A stretch of 64,000 bases of DNA from G963665085 sp963665085 (GTDB taxonomy: Bacteria > Bacteroidota > Bacteroidia > Bacteroidales > JAAAOM01), in NCBI GenBank assembly GCA_963665085.2, contig CAXXXS010000001.1:3658001-3722000 (forward strand). The letters run 5' to 3'. Positions 36,191 through 45,695 of the stretch are shown here, one piece after another. A program made the translations under genes and the position numbers. Each line of letters starts with the position of its first letter. Within the stretch, counting starts at the first letter, position 1. The notes beneath the pieces are model-generated. The model had not been told where the DNA came from and made no database searches. It was given only the letters and a program-made list of their open reading frames with translations.

Positions 36191-36736
36191 ATGAAATACT
36201 TACTAACTAATCAAGAAACTGAACGATTAAGATTTCGGTTATTAACTCAGGAAGATTATAATACATGGTTAGAATTATTTGAAGATGGTTCAGTAGCACG
36301 ATTTCTAGGATTGGCAAACCTTATAACTCCAGAAGAACAATGTGATAAATGGTTTGAGATTTGTGAAAACCGTTATAAAAATGACCTGGGCGGAATGAAT
36401 GTATTGATAGATAAATCATCCAACGAATTAGTTGGCCAGTGCGGATTGTTAATACAGGAAGTAGATGGAAACAAAGAGATGGAGATTGGATATTCTATGT
36501 TACCTAAATTCTGGAATAAGGGATATGCAACAGAAGCTGCCAGAAAATGTCGTGATTTTGCTTTCTCCAATTCGTTTACAAACAGGTTAATCTCCATTGT
36601 ACATGTAGAGAATATAAAATCAGAGAAGGTTGCACTAAAAAATGGAATGAAAAAAGAAAGGCAAACGATTTACAAAGAGATGCCTGTTAATGTTTTTATG
36701 ATAAATAAAACGGACTGGCAAAATATAAAGAGTTAG
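36191..36736 (+). CDS. GNAT-family N-acetyltransferase (RimJ/RimL-like)
   Basis: 181 residues with a GNAT fold: ETERLRFRLLTQEDYNTWLELF at the N-terminus, the acetyl-CoA-binding beta4-alpha3 region MEIGYSMLPKFWNKGYATEAARKC, and RLISIVHVENIKSEKVALKNGM before the end. This resembles the RimJ/RimL group that acetylates protein N-termini, but substrates vary. Cytoplasmic, single gene. Confidence 0.9.
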   Translation: MKYLLTNQETERLRFRLLTQEDYNTWLELFEDGSVARFLGLANLITPEEQCDKWFEICENRYKNDLGGMNVLIDKSSNELVGQCGLLIQEVDGNKEMEIGYSMLPKFWNKGYATEAARKCRDFAFSNSFTNRLISIVHVENIKSEKVALKNGMKKERQTIYKEMPVNVFMINKTDWQNIKS

Positions 36737-36777
36737 AATAGATTGTTTGTATGTTTACTTCTTACAAAATATAGTCA

Positions 36778-37326
36778 ATGATGAAAAAAATTAAACCTTA
36801 TTTAATCGAATTTACAATAGTTACAGCAGGTGTTTTAATTGCCTTGTTTTTGAGCAATATAAAGGAAAGTAATCAGGCTCGAAAATATCATCTTGCATCC
36901 ATTGAAGCCATAAATATGGAAATTCAGGACAACTATTCTCAGTTAAAAAGCGTAGTTGAGGAACAAACTAATTTGCTGGATACACTTATTAAATACACAG
37001 AATCTTCTGACACAATTCTTAACCTATTCCGAAAAGCAAATGGCTTAACAGTTTCCACATTAAGCAATTCAGGATTGGATTTTTATAAAAGAGATCAGAT
37101 TAATTCAATTGATTTCAAGATAATGTCAAGACTTATCTTAATGAATTCCTTGTCAGATCTTATTCAAACTAAAGCAGAAAAATTGGGGAACTTTGCTTAT
37201 GCAAATGTCCTAAATAATTCTAAAGAGAGTAAGAAGATACTTGTTTTGTATCTGCAAGATGTCTTGAATACAGAAAAACAGTTAATTAAAATCAATGAGG
37301 ATTTTATTAATGAATATGTTGAGTAA
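36778..37326 (+). CDS. Small DUF6090-like membrane protein
   Basis: 182 residues. The N-terminus (IKPYLIEFTIVTAGVLIALFLSNIKESNQ) has the single-helix arrangement of DUF6090 proteins, followed by a helical region without recognised motif. It shares the pattern of the longer protein at 33865 but lacks the TPR part. Function unknown. Confidence 0.75.
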   Translation: MMKKIKPYLIEFTIVTAGVLIALFLSNIKESNQARKYHLASIEAINMEIQDNYSQLKSVVEEQTNLLDTLIKYTESSDTILNLFRKANGLTVSTLSNSGLDFYKRDQINSIDFKIMSRLILMNSLSDLIQTKAEKLGNFAYANVLNNSKESKKILVLYLQDVLNTEKQLIKINEDFINEYVE

Positions 37327-37414
37327 GAAAAAGATACAAAATAAAAAGTTAGACAAATGAATTTATATAGTATGACCAAGAGATGAAATATTCGGAAAAT
37401 TAAATTGATAGTCA

Positions 37415-39286
37415 ATGAGAATTTATAGAGATAATATAAAAAAATATGAGAACCAATTACTTGACCTGAGTAAGAGGTTAACTTATCTCTCTCTCCTTAG
37501 GTTGATTGTTTTTATTATTTCAGGTATTGTGCTTATTTACTTGATTAAATTCAAATTACTTATTCCTATTCTGATTTTTTTTCCTATTGCTATGTTATGT
37601 TTTGGTCTGGCAATCAAACTTTATAACAAAACATCGTATCTAAAAAAGCATACCACATTCCTGAAAGATATTAATAAGTCTGAAATTTTAAGAGAAGAAT
37701 GCAATCTAGGAGACTTTGATGCTGGAAATAGATTTATCAATCATAATCATCCGTATACTTCTGATTTAGATATTTTCGGACAGCATTCTGTTTTTCAACT
37801 AATCAACAGAACAACCACAGAGTCGGGTATGATACAGTTAGCAGATTGGCTTTCTGAACCTGCCGCTAATGATGAAATACAAAACAGACAAAATGCTATA
37901 AAAGAACTCTCTGAAAAGTTGGATTGGAGGCAAGATTTCCAAGCGTCTGGCATGCATTTTCAAAACAAAAAAAGCGATTATAACAAATTATTAGAATGGG
38001 TAGAGGCTCCAATTGTTTTATTAAAAAACAGAGGGATTTTAATTGCAGTTGCAATGGCGCTTTCGATTCTGTCATTGCTTAGCTTTTATTTACTTCTGTA
38101 TAATTTTCTTATATCAAATCTGAATGCATCGAATTGGTTTTTTTATGTGGGGTTTTTTATGATTATTTCATTAATTAATTATCTAATTATTAGAAAACTA
38201 AAACCCATTGCTGACGATATCGTTAAAACCTCACAGGATAATATTAACATTTTAAGAGGGTATCGGACACTCATCAATAAAATTGAAAGAGAAAACTTCA
38301 AGTCAGAAAAATTAATTGAATTAAAATTCATTCTATTAAAGAATAGATATTCAGCATTTCATGAGATAAACAAACTTTGCCGATTATTGGAGTTTTCTCA
38401 GCAACGAGGTGTGAAAATTAAATATATAGCAATAGGAGGGAATCAGATTTATCCTCTGCTAAATAGTTTTCTACTATTGGATATTTACTTGATTATTGGA
38501 ACAGAAAAATGGAAATCAAAAAATAAAGCATTTTTAAAACCATGGGCCGAGGCGGTTAGTGAGTTTGAAGTCATCAATAGCTTTGCCGGTTTTTGCTTTT
38601 CAAATTTATCCTATGCATTTCCAGTGATAACAGAAAAGAATAGTTACATGCATTTTGAGTCGATGGGGCATCCATTAATTCATTTCAATAAGCGGGTATG
38701 TAACGATTTTCACTCAGAAGGACATGGTAATGTTGTTATGGTTACGGGTTCTAATATGGGAGGGAAAAGTACTTTTTTAAGAACTGTAGGTGTAAACCTT
38801 GTATTGGCATTATCCGGCGCTCCTTGTTGTGCAAAATATGGGCAGGTTTCTAATTTAAAATTATTTACAAGCATGAGGACCCAGGACAATTTGAAAGAAG
38901 GTGTATCTTCTTTTTATGCTGAATTAGAGAGAATAGAAAAAATGCTAAAATTAATAGACTCTAATCACAATGTATTTTTTCTCCTAGATGAGATGTTTAA
39001 GGGGACAAACTCAGAAGACAGACATAAAGGAGGTTTCTCGTTGATTAATCAAATCGGTAAGTTAAAAACGTCAGGAATTATAGCAACACACGATATTGAA
39101 CTGGCAAAACTAGCAGAGAGAAAAAAGTTAGTTGCAAATTATAGTTTTAATAGTGAAATTAAAAATGATACTATGCTTTTTAGTTACAAACTTCATCCAA
39201 CTATTTGCAATGACTTTAATGCAAGTGAGCTTATGAGAAAGAGCGGAATTAATATTATATCGAATATATCAGATGAAGAGAATTAA
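37415..39286 (+). CDS. Membrane-associated MutS-like ATPase
   Basis: 623 residues. Two or three membrane helices near the N-terminus (about 25-70) and another pair near 210-260 are followed by a MutS-type ATPase: Walker A GSNMGGKST (445-453), a Walker B region VFFLLDEMFKGTN, and the loop SGIIATHDIELA. The DNA mismatch-recognition domains of MutS are absent. Membrane MutS-like proteins of this kind occur widely in Bacteroidota, with unknown function. Whether it binds DNA is unclear. Confidence 0.88.
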   Translation: MRIYRDNIKKYENQLLDLSKRLTYLSLLRLIVFIISGIVLIYLIKFKLLIPILIFFPIAMLCFGLAIKLYNKTSYLKKHTTFLKDINKSEILREECNLGDFDAGNRFINHNHPYTSDLDIFGQHSVFQLINRTTTESGMIQLADWLSEPAANDEIQNRQNAIKELSEKLDWRQDFQASGMHFQNKKSDYNKLLEWVEAPIVLLKNRGILIAVAMALSILSLLSFYLLLYNFLISNLNASNWFFYVGFFMIISLINYLIIRKLKPIADDIVKTSQDNINILRGYRTLINKIERENFKSEKLIELKFILLKNRYSAFHEINKLCRLLEFSQQRGVKIKYIAIGGNQIYPLLNSFLLLDIYLIIGTEKWKSKNKAFLKPWAEAVSEFEVINSFAGFCFSNLSYAFPVITEKNSYMHFESMGHPLIHFNKRVCNDFHSEGHGNVVMVTGSNMGGKSTFLRTVGVNLVLALSGAPCCAKYGQVSNLKLFTSMRTQDNLKEGVSSFYAELERIEKMLKLIDSNHNVFFLLDEMFKGTNSEDRHKGGFSLINQIGKLKTSGIIATHDIELAKLAERKKLVANYSFNSEIKNDTMLFSYKLHPTICNDFNASELMRKSGINIISNISDEEN

Positions 39287-39378
39287 TAAAATTTATGTCT
39301 TCTGTTAAAAAATGTAACGCAACCATTAGATTCCACATTACATCTATAAAACATGTTAACTAAATAAAAGAAACCAAA

Positions 39379-40020
39379 ATGAGAAAAAAACATTTGTTTT
39401 ATGGATTTATAATTATTAGTGTATTTATTGCTGGTTGCTCTAAAGAAGAAGGAGATAGAGAAAAAAATGTTGTAATGACGATATATCCCGAAACTGGATT
39501 TGGAGCAAGTATAATGAGTGATATCTGGACTCAGCCTTTGATTTTTTCGGAAAGTGATAATAGTCAGAAACAAATGCTGGTAGATATATTAACAGAAGGA
39601 TTTGATTTTAATTATGAAAGAGGATATGAATATAAACTGGAAGTGAAGAAGATTTGGATGCAGGACCCTCCCCAGGATGTTTCATCTATTAAATATGTGT
39701 TGGTAAATATTCTTTCAAAAGAGAAAGTAATAACAGAAGATTCAGAAGAAAATATTGAGCTTTTTGTTTCTTCAGAAACAGTAAAGTTTACCCCAAAATT
39801 TCCATCTGAATATGATGAAGATAACATTCCCAAAATTTATGATGCCTTAAAAGTTAGAGTTAACGAAACAAATACTTGGATGGCTCTTACGGAAATCGAA
39901 GGGTTTAGTTTTGAAGCAGGAAATGAATACAACTTAATCGTTAAGAAAGTGATACATGCTGAACCATATTCCGTAAATTATGTATTGGTTAATGTTGTAT
40001 CAGCAAGTGAGATTGAATAA
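39379..40020 (+). CDS. Lipoprotein with two DUF4377-like repeats
   Basis: 213 residues with a lipoprotein signal (VFIAGC, Cys20). The sequence after the cysteine, SKEEGD, fits the Lys-acidic-acidic export signal of Bacteroidota surface lipoproteins. Two DUF4377-like units are visible, each ending in a segment such as YEYKLEVKKIWMQDPPQD-YVLVNILS and YNLIVKKVIHAEPY-YVLVNVVS. The family's function is not known; a heat-shock or envelope role has only weak support. Confidence 0.82.
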   Translation: MRKKHLFYGFIIISVFIAGCSKEEGDREKNVVMTIYPETGFGASIMSDIWTQPLIFSESDNSQKQMLVDILTEGFDFNYERGYEYKLEVKKIWMQDPPQDVSSIKYVLVNILSKEKVITEDSEENIELFVSSETVKFTPKFPSEYDEDNIPKIYDALKVRVNETNTWMALTEIEGFSFEAGNEYNLIVKKVIHAEPYSVNYVLVNVVSASEIE

Positions 40021-40116
40021 GAAGTAGAATTATTTTTTGTTCTTGGTATCTTTCAAAGCGAAGTTATAAAGTATGCAAAATTTATGCTGTTTTATTAATG
40101 AAAAAATAATTTAACA

Positions 40117-40605
40117 ATGAATAAAAAGGTACCACAGTATATCATTCTTTATTTATGTGTTGTGATTTTTAATTTTACTTCTTGTGAAAAAATAAAGAAT
40201 TGTCCCGAATGCTTTACCCCTCCTGAATCATTAAACATGAAGATAACAGATTCAATTACTGGGGAGGATTTAATATTTAATAATTTAATTTCATCTGATT
40301 CCATAGAGTTTTACTACTTTCAAAATAATGAAAAAGAAATTATGGAACATGAAATGTATATCGATTCAGTAAATTTAAAAGTTATTTTAACTTGTCACGA
40401 GCTTGGTTGGCTTAGTGGGGACGGTATTAAGGATTTTTACCTCTATCTCGGAAATAATGATGTGGATACAATCTTTTTAGATGTAGAATATGGTCACACC
40501 GAGTGTTGTACATATTATCAATGGTTAGATTTTACAATAAATGGGAATGAAATGGATATTGATACAGCGGATTTTTTATATAACTATAGAAAAATAATCC
40601 AATAG
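40117..40605 (+). CDS. Small lipoprotein of unknown function
   Basis: 162 residues with a lipoprotein signal (FNFTSC, Cys23) followed by a second cysteine pair (NCPEC). The rest is beta-rich without recognised motif. It lies 96 bases after the DUF4377 gene and has no obvious partner. Confidence 0.7.
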   Translation: MNKKVPQYIILYLCVVIFNFTSCEKIKNCPECFTPPESLNMKITDSITGEDLIFNNLISSDSIEFYYFQNNEKEIMEHEMYIDSVNLKVILTCHELGWLSGDGIKDFYLYLGNNDVDTIFLDVEYGHTECCTYYQWLDFTINGNEMDIDTADFLYNYRKIIQ

Positions 40606-40783
40606 CTAATAAAGTCTTTGTACTTTTCCCTGTTATAGTCAAAAAATATAAGTATAGTATTACACTTTAAGGAAGGAAATAAATAGCTAAATGACTGTGT
40701 TAATATTTTGGTTTTTATATTTTTACGTTTTAATGATTAATTAAAAAACTAACTATAATCAAATCCTTAATAATAACTAACTA

Positions 40784-42046
40784 ATGAAAAAACTACTAAT
40801 TCCCTTCTTTTTTATATTGCTGTTATCATGCAATCAAGGTACTGAGAATTCAAAAGAGTTAAGTAGAGATAAAGTTGTCCGCGAGTCAAAATTATCAACA
40901 AAACCTCCCATTATGGGTTGGGCTAGCTGGAATAATTACCGCACAAATATTGATGAGGAAATGATAAAATCCCAGGCTGATGCGATGGTTTCGTCAGGCT
41001 TAAAAGATGCCGGGTATTCCTATATCAATACAGATGATGGTTTTTTTGGAGGACGCGATGAAAATGGGAATATACTATCACATCCGCAACGATTCCCCAG
41101 TGGAATGAAAAGTCTTGCCAATTATATTCACTCAAAAGGACTTAAAGCTGGTATTTATTCAGATGCTGGTATTAATACTTGTGCTTCATATTGGGACAAC
41201 GATACGATAGGAATAGGCATGGGATTATTTGGTCACGATGAACAGGATTTAACAAAATACCTGAAAGAATGGGATTTTGATTTTTTAAAGGTTGACTGGT
41301 GTGGCGGAAGTTGGCTAGGACTTGATGAACAAACCCGCTACACAGAGATAGGAAGAAAAATATATTCGATAAAGCCCGATGCTGTTTATAACGTTTGTCG
41401 TTGGCAATTCCCAGGTAAATGGGTTACGCAAGTAGCTGATTCATGGAGGATATCCGGGGATATTAGTAATGATTTTAATTCTATTTTAAAAATAATCGAT
41501 CTGAATGCAGATCTATGGCCTTATGCATCAGCAGGACATTATAACGATATGGACATGTTACAGGTTGGACGGGGAATGTCTTTCGATGAAGACAAAACCC
41601 ATTTCACAATGTGGTGCATCATGCATTCTCCGTTATTGCTTGGTAATGATTTAACTACCATGAGCCAGAAAACCTTAGAAATTGTAACGAATAAAGAAAT
41701 AATTGCTCTTAATCAAAGTCCGTTTGTTTACCAGGCAAGACGTGTTGTAGATTACGGAGAATTAGAAGTATGGGCTAAACCACTTATTTCAACAATGAGT
41801 GGGGAAGTGGCTGTTGCTCTTTTGAACAGGACTGAAGAGATTAAAAAAATAACTTTTGATCTTTCAGCAGTTGGTTTGGATGCATCGAAAGGATATACTA
41901 TCCGGGATTTATGGACAAAAGAATCATTCTCAACTTCCCAGGAAAAAGAAATAATCCGTGAAGTTGTTGGCCATGGAGTTGTTGTATTGGAGATAAAAGG
42001 TGTTTCATTACCATATAATGTTTTTCAGTATAAAGAAGAGGAATAA
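40784..42046 (+). CDS. GH27 alpha-galactosidase-family lipoprotein
   Basis: 420 residues with a lipobox (LLLSC, Cys16). The catalytic barrel begins at PPIMGWASWNNY. The predicted nucleophile is Asp171 in FLKVDWCGG and the acid/base Asp226 in WRISGDI, both placed as in GH27. Other landmarks are INTDDGFF and YNDMDMLQVG. The C-terminal beta domain follows from about 320. It should cleave terminal alpha-galactose or N-acetylgalactosamine residues at the cell surface or in the periplasm. Two positions after Cys16 are Asn-Gln, without an acidic export signal, so it may face the periplasm. Confidence 0.93.
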   Translation: MKKLLIPFFFILLLSCNQGTENSKELSRDKVVRESKLSTKPPIMGWASWNNYRTNIDEEMIKSQADAMVSSGLKDAGYSYINTDDGFFGGRDENGNILSHPQRFPSGMKSLANYIHSKGLKAGIYSDAGINTCASYWDNDTIGIGMGLFGHDEQDLTKYLKEWDFDFLKVDWCGGSWLGLDEQTRYTEIGRKIYSIKPDAVYNVCRWQFPGKWVTQVADSWRISGDISNDFNSILKIIDLNADLWPYASAGHYNDMDMLQVGRGMSFDEDKTHFTMWCIMHSPLLLGNDLTTMSQKTLEIVTNKEIIALNQSPFVYQARRVVDYGELEVWAKPLISTMSGEVAVALLNRTEEIKKITFDLSAVGLDASKGYTIRDLWTKESFSTSQEKEIIREVVGHGVVVLEIKGVSLPYNVFQYKEEE

Positions 42047-42176
42047 TTTTTTTTATTTTAAATTTCAATTTAAGGTCTTCATCTGAAATACTTATTTATA
42101 AGAGCAGGAGGAATATGACTGTTTTTGAGAAAAGACATGATTTAAAGATAAAATATGATATAATAAAATTAACTTA

Positions 42177-42959
42177 ATGAATACAAAAATAATTCACACT
42201 TTTAAACAAACCATCTTATTTAGCCTTTTAATATCATCATATGGCTTTTTAAACTACAATTATTTTGGAGGATGGTATGATTCATCAATTGGGACAGCAG
42301 TAATAATCCTTATAAGTTATTTTATCTGGAGAAAAGATTTTTTGAGTTCCATTGGATTAAACCTTGATTTAAAAAAAGTAATCAAAACATTTTTAATACT
42401 AGGATTGTTGATTTTAGCCTGCCTGACAATAGTTAAGTATATAGCAACTAAAAATAATATTAAGATTTTATTGATAAACTGGACGAACTACTACCATATT
42501 TTCTTTTATACTTTGAATGAAGAAATTATTATGGGGGCCTTACCTTTATTAGTTTTTGTAAAACGTAAAAATATCTCCCCCATTTACGCATCAATTGGTT
42601 TAGCTGTATTTTTTTCAATTATTCATTTTGTGTTTTATAAGTGGATTTTTCTCGATAGGGGAAATATAAAATTTATAACACTCACTACGTTATTTTTTGT
42701 TGGGATAGTAAGAAATGAACTCATTTTAAGGACCCGACATATTGGTTATTCCTGGGCATTACATTGTAGTTGGATAGTGCTAATGTTTGGAACTTATCAT
42801 TATTATACAGAAACAGAATCCGGATTAAGTGAATTAATTCGATTTAATACTTATTTGGGATCGTATGAAATGTTGATTGTTGCTACATTTTTAGTATCAG
42901 TTGTGATTGTTGGCTGGTGTAGGACTATTTATTATAAAAAAACAAAAGAAAATAAATGA
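42177..42959 (+). CDS. CPBP-like membrane protein, imperfect protease motif
   Basis: 260 residues with seven or eight membrane helices. The CPBP/Abi-type intramembrane protease motifs are partly present: NEEIIMGALP in place of EExxxR, with Gly where Arg is expected, FFSIIHF for the FxxxH motif, and HCSWIV for the last His. The missing Arg makes proteolysis uncertain. Single gene, no toxin or bacteriocin gene next to it. Confidence 0.7.
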   Translation: MNTKIIHTFKQTILFSLLISSYGFLNYNYFGGWYDSSIGTAVIILISYFIWRKDFLSSIGLNLDLKKVIKTFLILGLLILACLTIVKYIATKNNIKILLINWTNYYHIFFYTLNEEIIMGALPLLVFVKRKNISPIYASIGLAVFFSIIHFVFYKWIFLDRGNIKFITLTTLFFVGIVRNELILRTRHIGYSWALHCSWIVLMFGTYHYYTETESGLSELIRFNTYLGSYEMLIVATFLVSVVIVGWCRTIYYKKTKENK

Positions 42960-43190
42960 TCTATAAATATATCTTTTGTTTGGCCAGTAGGAATTTTATC
43001 CTTAACAAATAAAAAGTACTACTTGATTCTATTTAAATAAAAATAAATTTTATGACTAATAATTGTTTTAATAGTAACTTTTTATTCTAAAAATAAACTT
43101 TTGAAATTTAGTGTAAAATATTGTTTTTTATTTTAATATATTTATGATAGTAACATTGTGTTTATAACATGAATTTCATACAAAAAATTT

Positions 43191-43928
43191 ATGAAAAAGA
43201 TATTTAAGACATTGATTCTTTTATTTTTAATTTTTATTGGTTGTGAGAAATCCGAAGTAGTTGAATACAATTTAACAGGAACACTTATGGGGAGAATCTA
43301 TACCTATGATGAAGTAGAAAGTAAAATGACTGATAATAGTGGGTTAACTATAAAATTAGAAGGAGGCGATCCTTTAATTACAACAAAAACTGATAGTGTA
43401 GGAGATTTTGAGCTTTTAGATATTCCTGCCGGCACTTATAATTTTATTATTTCAAAGGAAGATTCCTGGGAGTTTCAAAGACAAGGATATCAAATTGTAG
43501 GAGGAGATGAACCTATCTATTACAAATGTAATCTTATTGAAAAATCAACTACAACAATTGAAAATTTATTGTTAGAAGTTGAGAATAGTTCAGAAATTCA
43601 TTTAAAAGGTATAGTTAATCATAATTATACAATCTATTCTTGGAGTTATTTAATGCCTTATATATATTATTTTATAAATGATTCTCAAGATGTTTCAGAT
43701 AAAAATTATATGCAGAAAGGAACCATTGGTTTTTATGAAGAAAGTGGTTCGTCGTTAGATCAGAAGTTATATATCGATCAGGGCCTATTTCCGTCCGGGA
43801 GTGAAATTTTTATTGTTGCTTACGGGGCTAATGCAAATGATATTAGTTATTATGATATCTCTTCGAATCAATATATACATCCATTCTTAGGAACGAAGTC
43901 AAATATAGCCTCAATTATAGTCCCTTAA
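43191..43928 (+). CDS. Lipoprotein with carboxypeptidase-regulatory-like domain (1 of 3)
   Basis: 245 residues with lipobox IFIGC (Cys18). Residues about 27-105 form a carboxypeptidase regulatory-like beta domain (GTLMGRIYTYDEVESKMTDNSGLTIKLEG ... GDFELLDIPAGTYNFII). The C-terminal half is beta-rich and unrecognised. It is a paralogue of the two following genes. Confidence 0.82.
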   Translation: MKKIFKTLILLFLIFIGCEKSEVVEYNLTGTLMGRIYTYDEVESKMTDNSGLTIKLEGGDPLITTKTDSVGDFELLDIPAGTYNFIISKEDSWEFQRQGYQIVGGDEPIYYKCNLIEKSTTTIENLLLEVENSSEIHLKGIVNHNYTIYSWSYLMPYIYYFINDSQDVSDKNYMQKGTIGFYEESGSSLDQKLYIDQGLFPSGSEIFIVAYGANANDISYYDISSNQYIHPFLGTKSNIASIIVP

Positions 43929-43954
43929 ATAAACATCCATAAAAAAACAGAGTA

Positions 43955-44722
43955 ATGATAGAATTAAAAGAAAATAAGCTACATGTTTTATGTGTGTTAT
44001 TTTTAATAGTATTTGTGTCTGCTTGTGAAAAAGAAACAAAATATGATGTATTATCAGGTCAGGCAATAGGATATGTAGCCCTCTATGATGAACAGAGAAA
44101 CACAATGTCTGATAACAGTGGTGTAGAGGTAATTTTAGAAGGAAGTAATCCCCGAAAAGTTGTTTATACTGATGAGAACGGCCAATTTATATTTAATGAT
44201 ATACTGACAGGAACATATAATGTCATTTTTAAAAAGGACGGTTATTGTCAACATAAAATAGTTAGTTTTCAGGTTGTCGGTGGTAATGAACCAATATCTC
44301 TTTATCAAACTAATTTATATGCACTCCCGGATATGAATATAGATAATCTGGTGATAACAGATCTCGAACAGGAATATATTGTCTATTTTAAAGTCACTGT
44401 TGAAGTTAGTGACTTTGAAGATGGAGAATATTTTTCGTTAAGGTATTATTTAAGTGACAATGAAGATGTTTCGTGCTCTAATTATATTTCAACTGATATT
44501 GTTACCTATAGTATTAACTATAGCCTGGATTTTAATATTCAAATAGATACAAATAAATTCCCAGTAGGCTCAGAATTATACATGATTATGTATCCGGCAT
44601 ATGGATATCAATATTATATTGATATAGAAACAGGAAAAGAAATTTATACAACAATAAAAGTTGAAAATGCATCACCTGTTACAAGTATTACTATTCCTGA
44701 AATAGAAGAGTATCCATGGTGA
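43955..44722 (+). CDS. Lipoprotein with carboxypeptidase-regulatory-like domain (2 of 3)
   Basis: 255 residues with lipobox VFVSAC (Cys24). The N-terminal domain (GQAIGYVALYDEQRNTMSDNSGVEVILEG ... GQFIFNDILTGTYNVIF) matches its two neighbours, and the C-terminal half is related but more divergent. It begins 26 bases after the previous stop, so the three are probably one operon. Confidence 0.83.
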   Translation: MIELKENKLHVLCVLFLIVFVSACEKETKYDVLSGQAIGYVALYDEQRNTMSDNSGVEVILEGSNPRKVVYTDENGQFIFNDILTGTYNVIFKKDGYCQHKIVSFQVVGGNEPISLYQTNLYALPDMNIDNLVITDLEQEYIVYFKVTVEVSDFEDGEYFSLRYYLSDNEDVSCSNYISTDIVTYSINYSLDFNIQIDTNKFPVGSELYMIMYPAYGYQYYIDIETGKEIYTTIKVENASPVTSITIPEIEEYPW

Positions 44723-44748
44723 AAAATCTTAAATCAAATTTTTGAAAT

Positions 44749-45462
44749 ATGAAACTTTTTAAATTATTACTAATTATAAATATACTTAGCCTTCTTTTGG
44801 GTTGTAAAAAGGATGAAGAAAATCAATTTCTTGTAGGGGATATAGTTGGTTTTGTAGGCCTCTATGATGAAGAAGGAATAGAAGTTGAAGATAAAAGTGG
44901 GGTTGAGGTTTCTATATCCGGACTTTCTATAACAGCAACTACAGATGAAAATGGAAGATATGAATTGAAAGATGTTCCTGCTGGTACATACATATTAAAT
45001 TACAGTAAAGACGACTATGGTGTTTATAAAATATTTGCATATCAGTTTGTAGGTGGTAATGTTCCTTCTCTTGTGTATGAAAGAAGTATGTATAAGCAAT
45101 CTAGTTTGAATGTTAAAAGCTTAGATATTTCCTTAGAGGATGAAACTATTTACGTTACCTATGAAACAGATGAAACAACATATACTGCATGTAGATTTTT
45201 TTTAAATGATAGTTCTAATGTTTCAAATCTAAATTTTGATTATTGCACAGATAGAATGAGTCTTAAAACAATTTCTAAAACTCATTTTACTTGGCCTATA
45301 TTTTTAGATCGAATACCTTACTCTCTAGGAGATGAGATTTATTTGGTTGTATATTTTTATAATATTAATGATGGTTCAGGTTATTATAATTTAAAACAAG
45401 ATATGATTTTTTATTCTAGCGCAAAGAAAGCCTCAGATGTTGTAAGTTTTATTCTTGAATAA
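44749..45462 (+). CDS. Lipoprotein with carboxypeptidase-regulatory-like domain (3 of 3)
   Basis: 237 residues with lipobox LLLGC (Cys19) followed by KKDEEN, which fits a surface-lipoprotein export signal. The N-terminal domain (GDIVGFVGLYDEEGIEVEDKSGVEVSISG ... GRYELKDVPAGTYILNY) matches the two upstream genes. A strong hairpin terminator follows the stop, ending this three-gene unit. Confidence 0.83.
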   Translation: MKLFKLLLIINILSLLLGCKKDEENQFLVGDIVGFVGLYDEEGIEVEDKSGVEVSISGLSITATTDENGRYELKDVPAGTYILNYSKDDYGVYKIFAYQFVGGNVPSLVYERSMYKQSSLNVKSLDISLEDETIYVTYETDETTYTACRFFLNDSSNVSNLNFDYCTDRMSLKTISKTHFTWPIFLDRIPYSLGDEIYLVVYFYNINDGSGYYNLKQDMIFYSSAKKASDVVSFILE

Positions 45463-45480
45463 GCGAAGTAATCCCCCCTG

Positions 45481-45507
45481 CAAATCGAAGTTAGAAACTT
45501 CGATTTG
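45481..45507 (+). terminator. Strong hairpin after the lipoprotein trio
   Basis: Perfect 12-bp arms (45481-45492 and 45496-45507) around an AGA loop, followed by TTATAAATTT. It lies 18 bases after the stop of the third lipoprotein. Confidence 0.85.
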
Positions 45508-45695
45508 TTATAAATTTAATTCCTGTCTCTATTCATACTCCAGAGTCTTAATGATATATTGCGTGGAGGCATTCTGTTTTTTTTAAGATATATTCTTAAT
45601 GTTTTGTGTTAATTAATTATGATATCAAAAAGTTTATGACAGAGTCAGAAAATTTCTCATCTTTGGAACCTTTTTGTATTAAGAAAAACCCGTTT

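Noticed and set aside
39283..39573. Minus-strand gene overlapping the DUF4377 lipoprotein
   Set aside because: It is antisense to a lipoprotein gene with a clear signal and domain, and its translation has no recognisable features.
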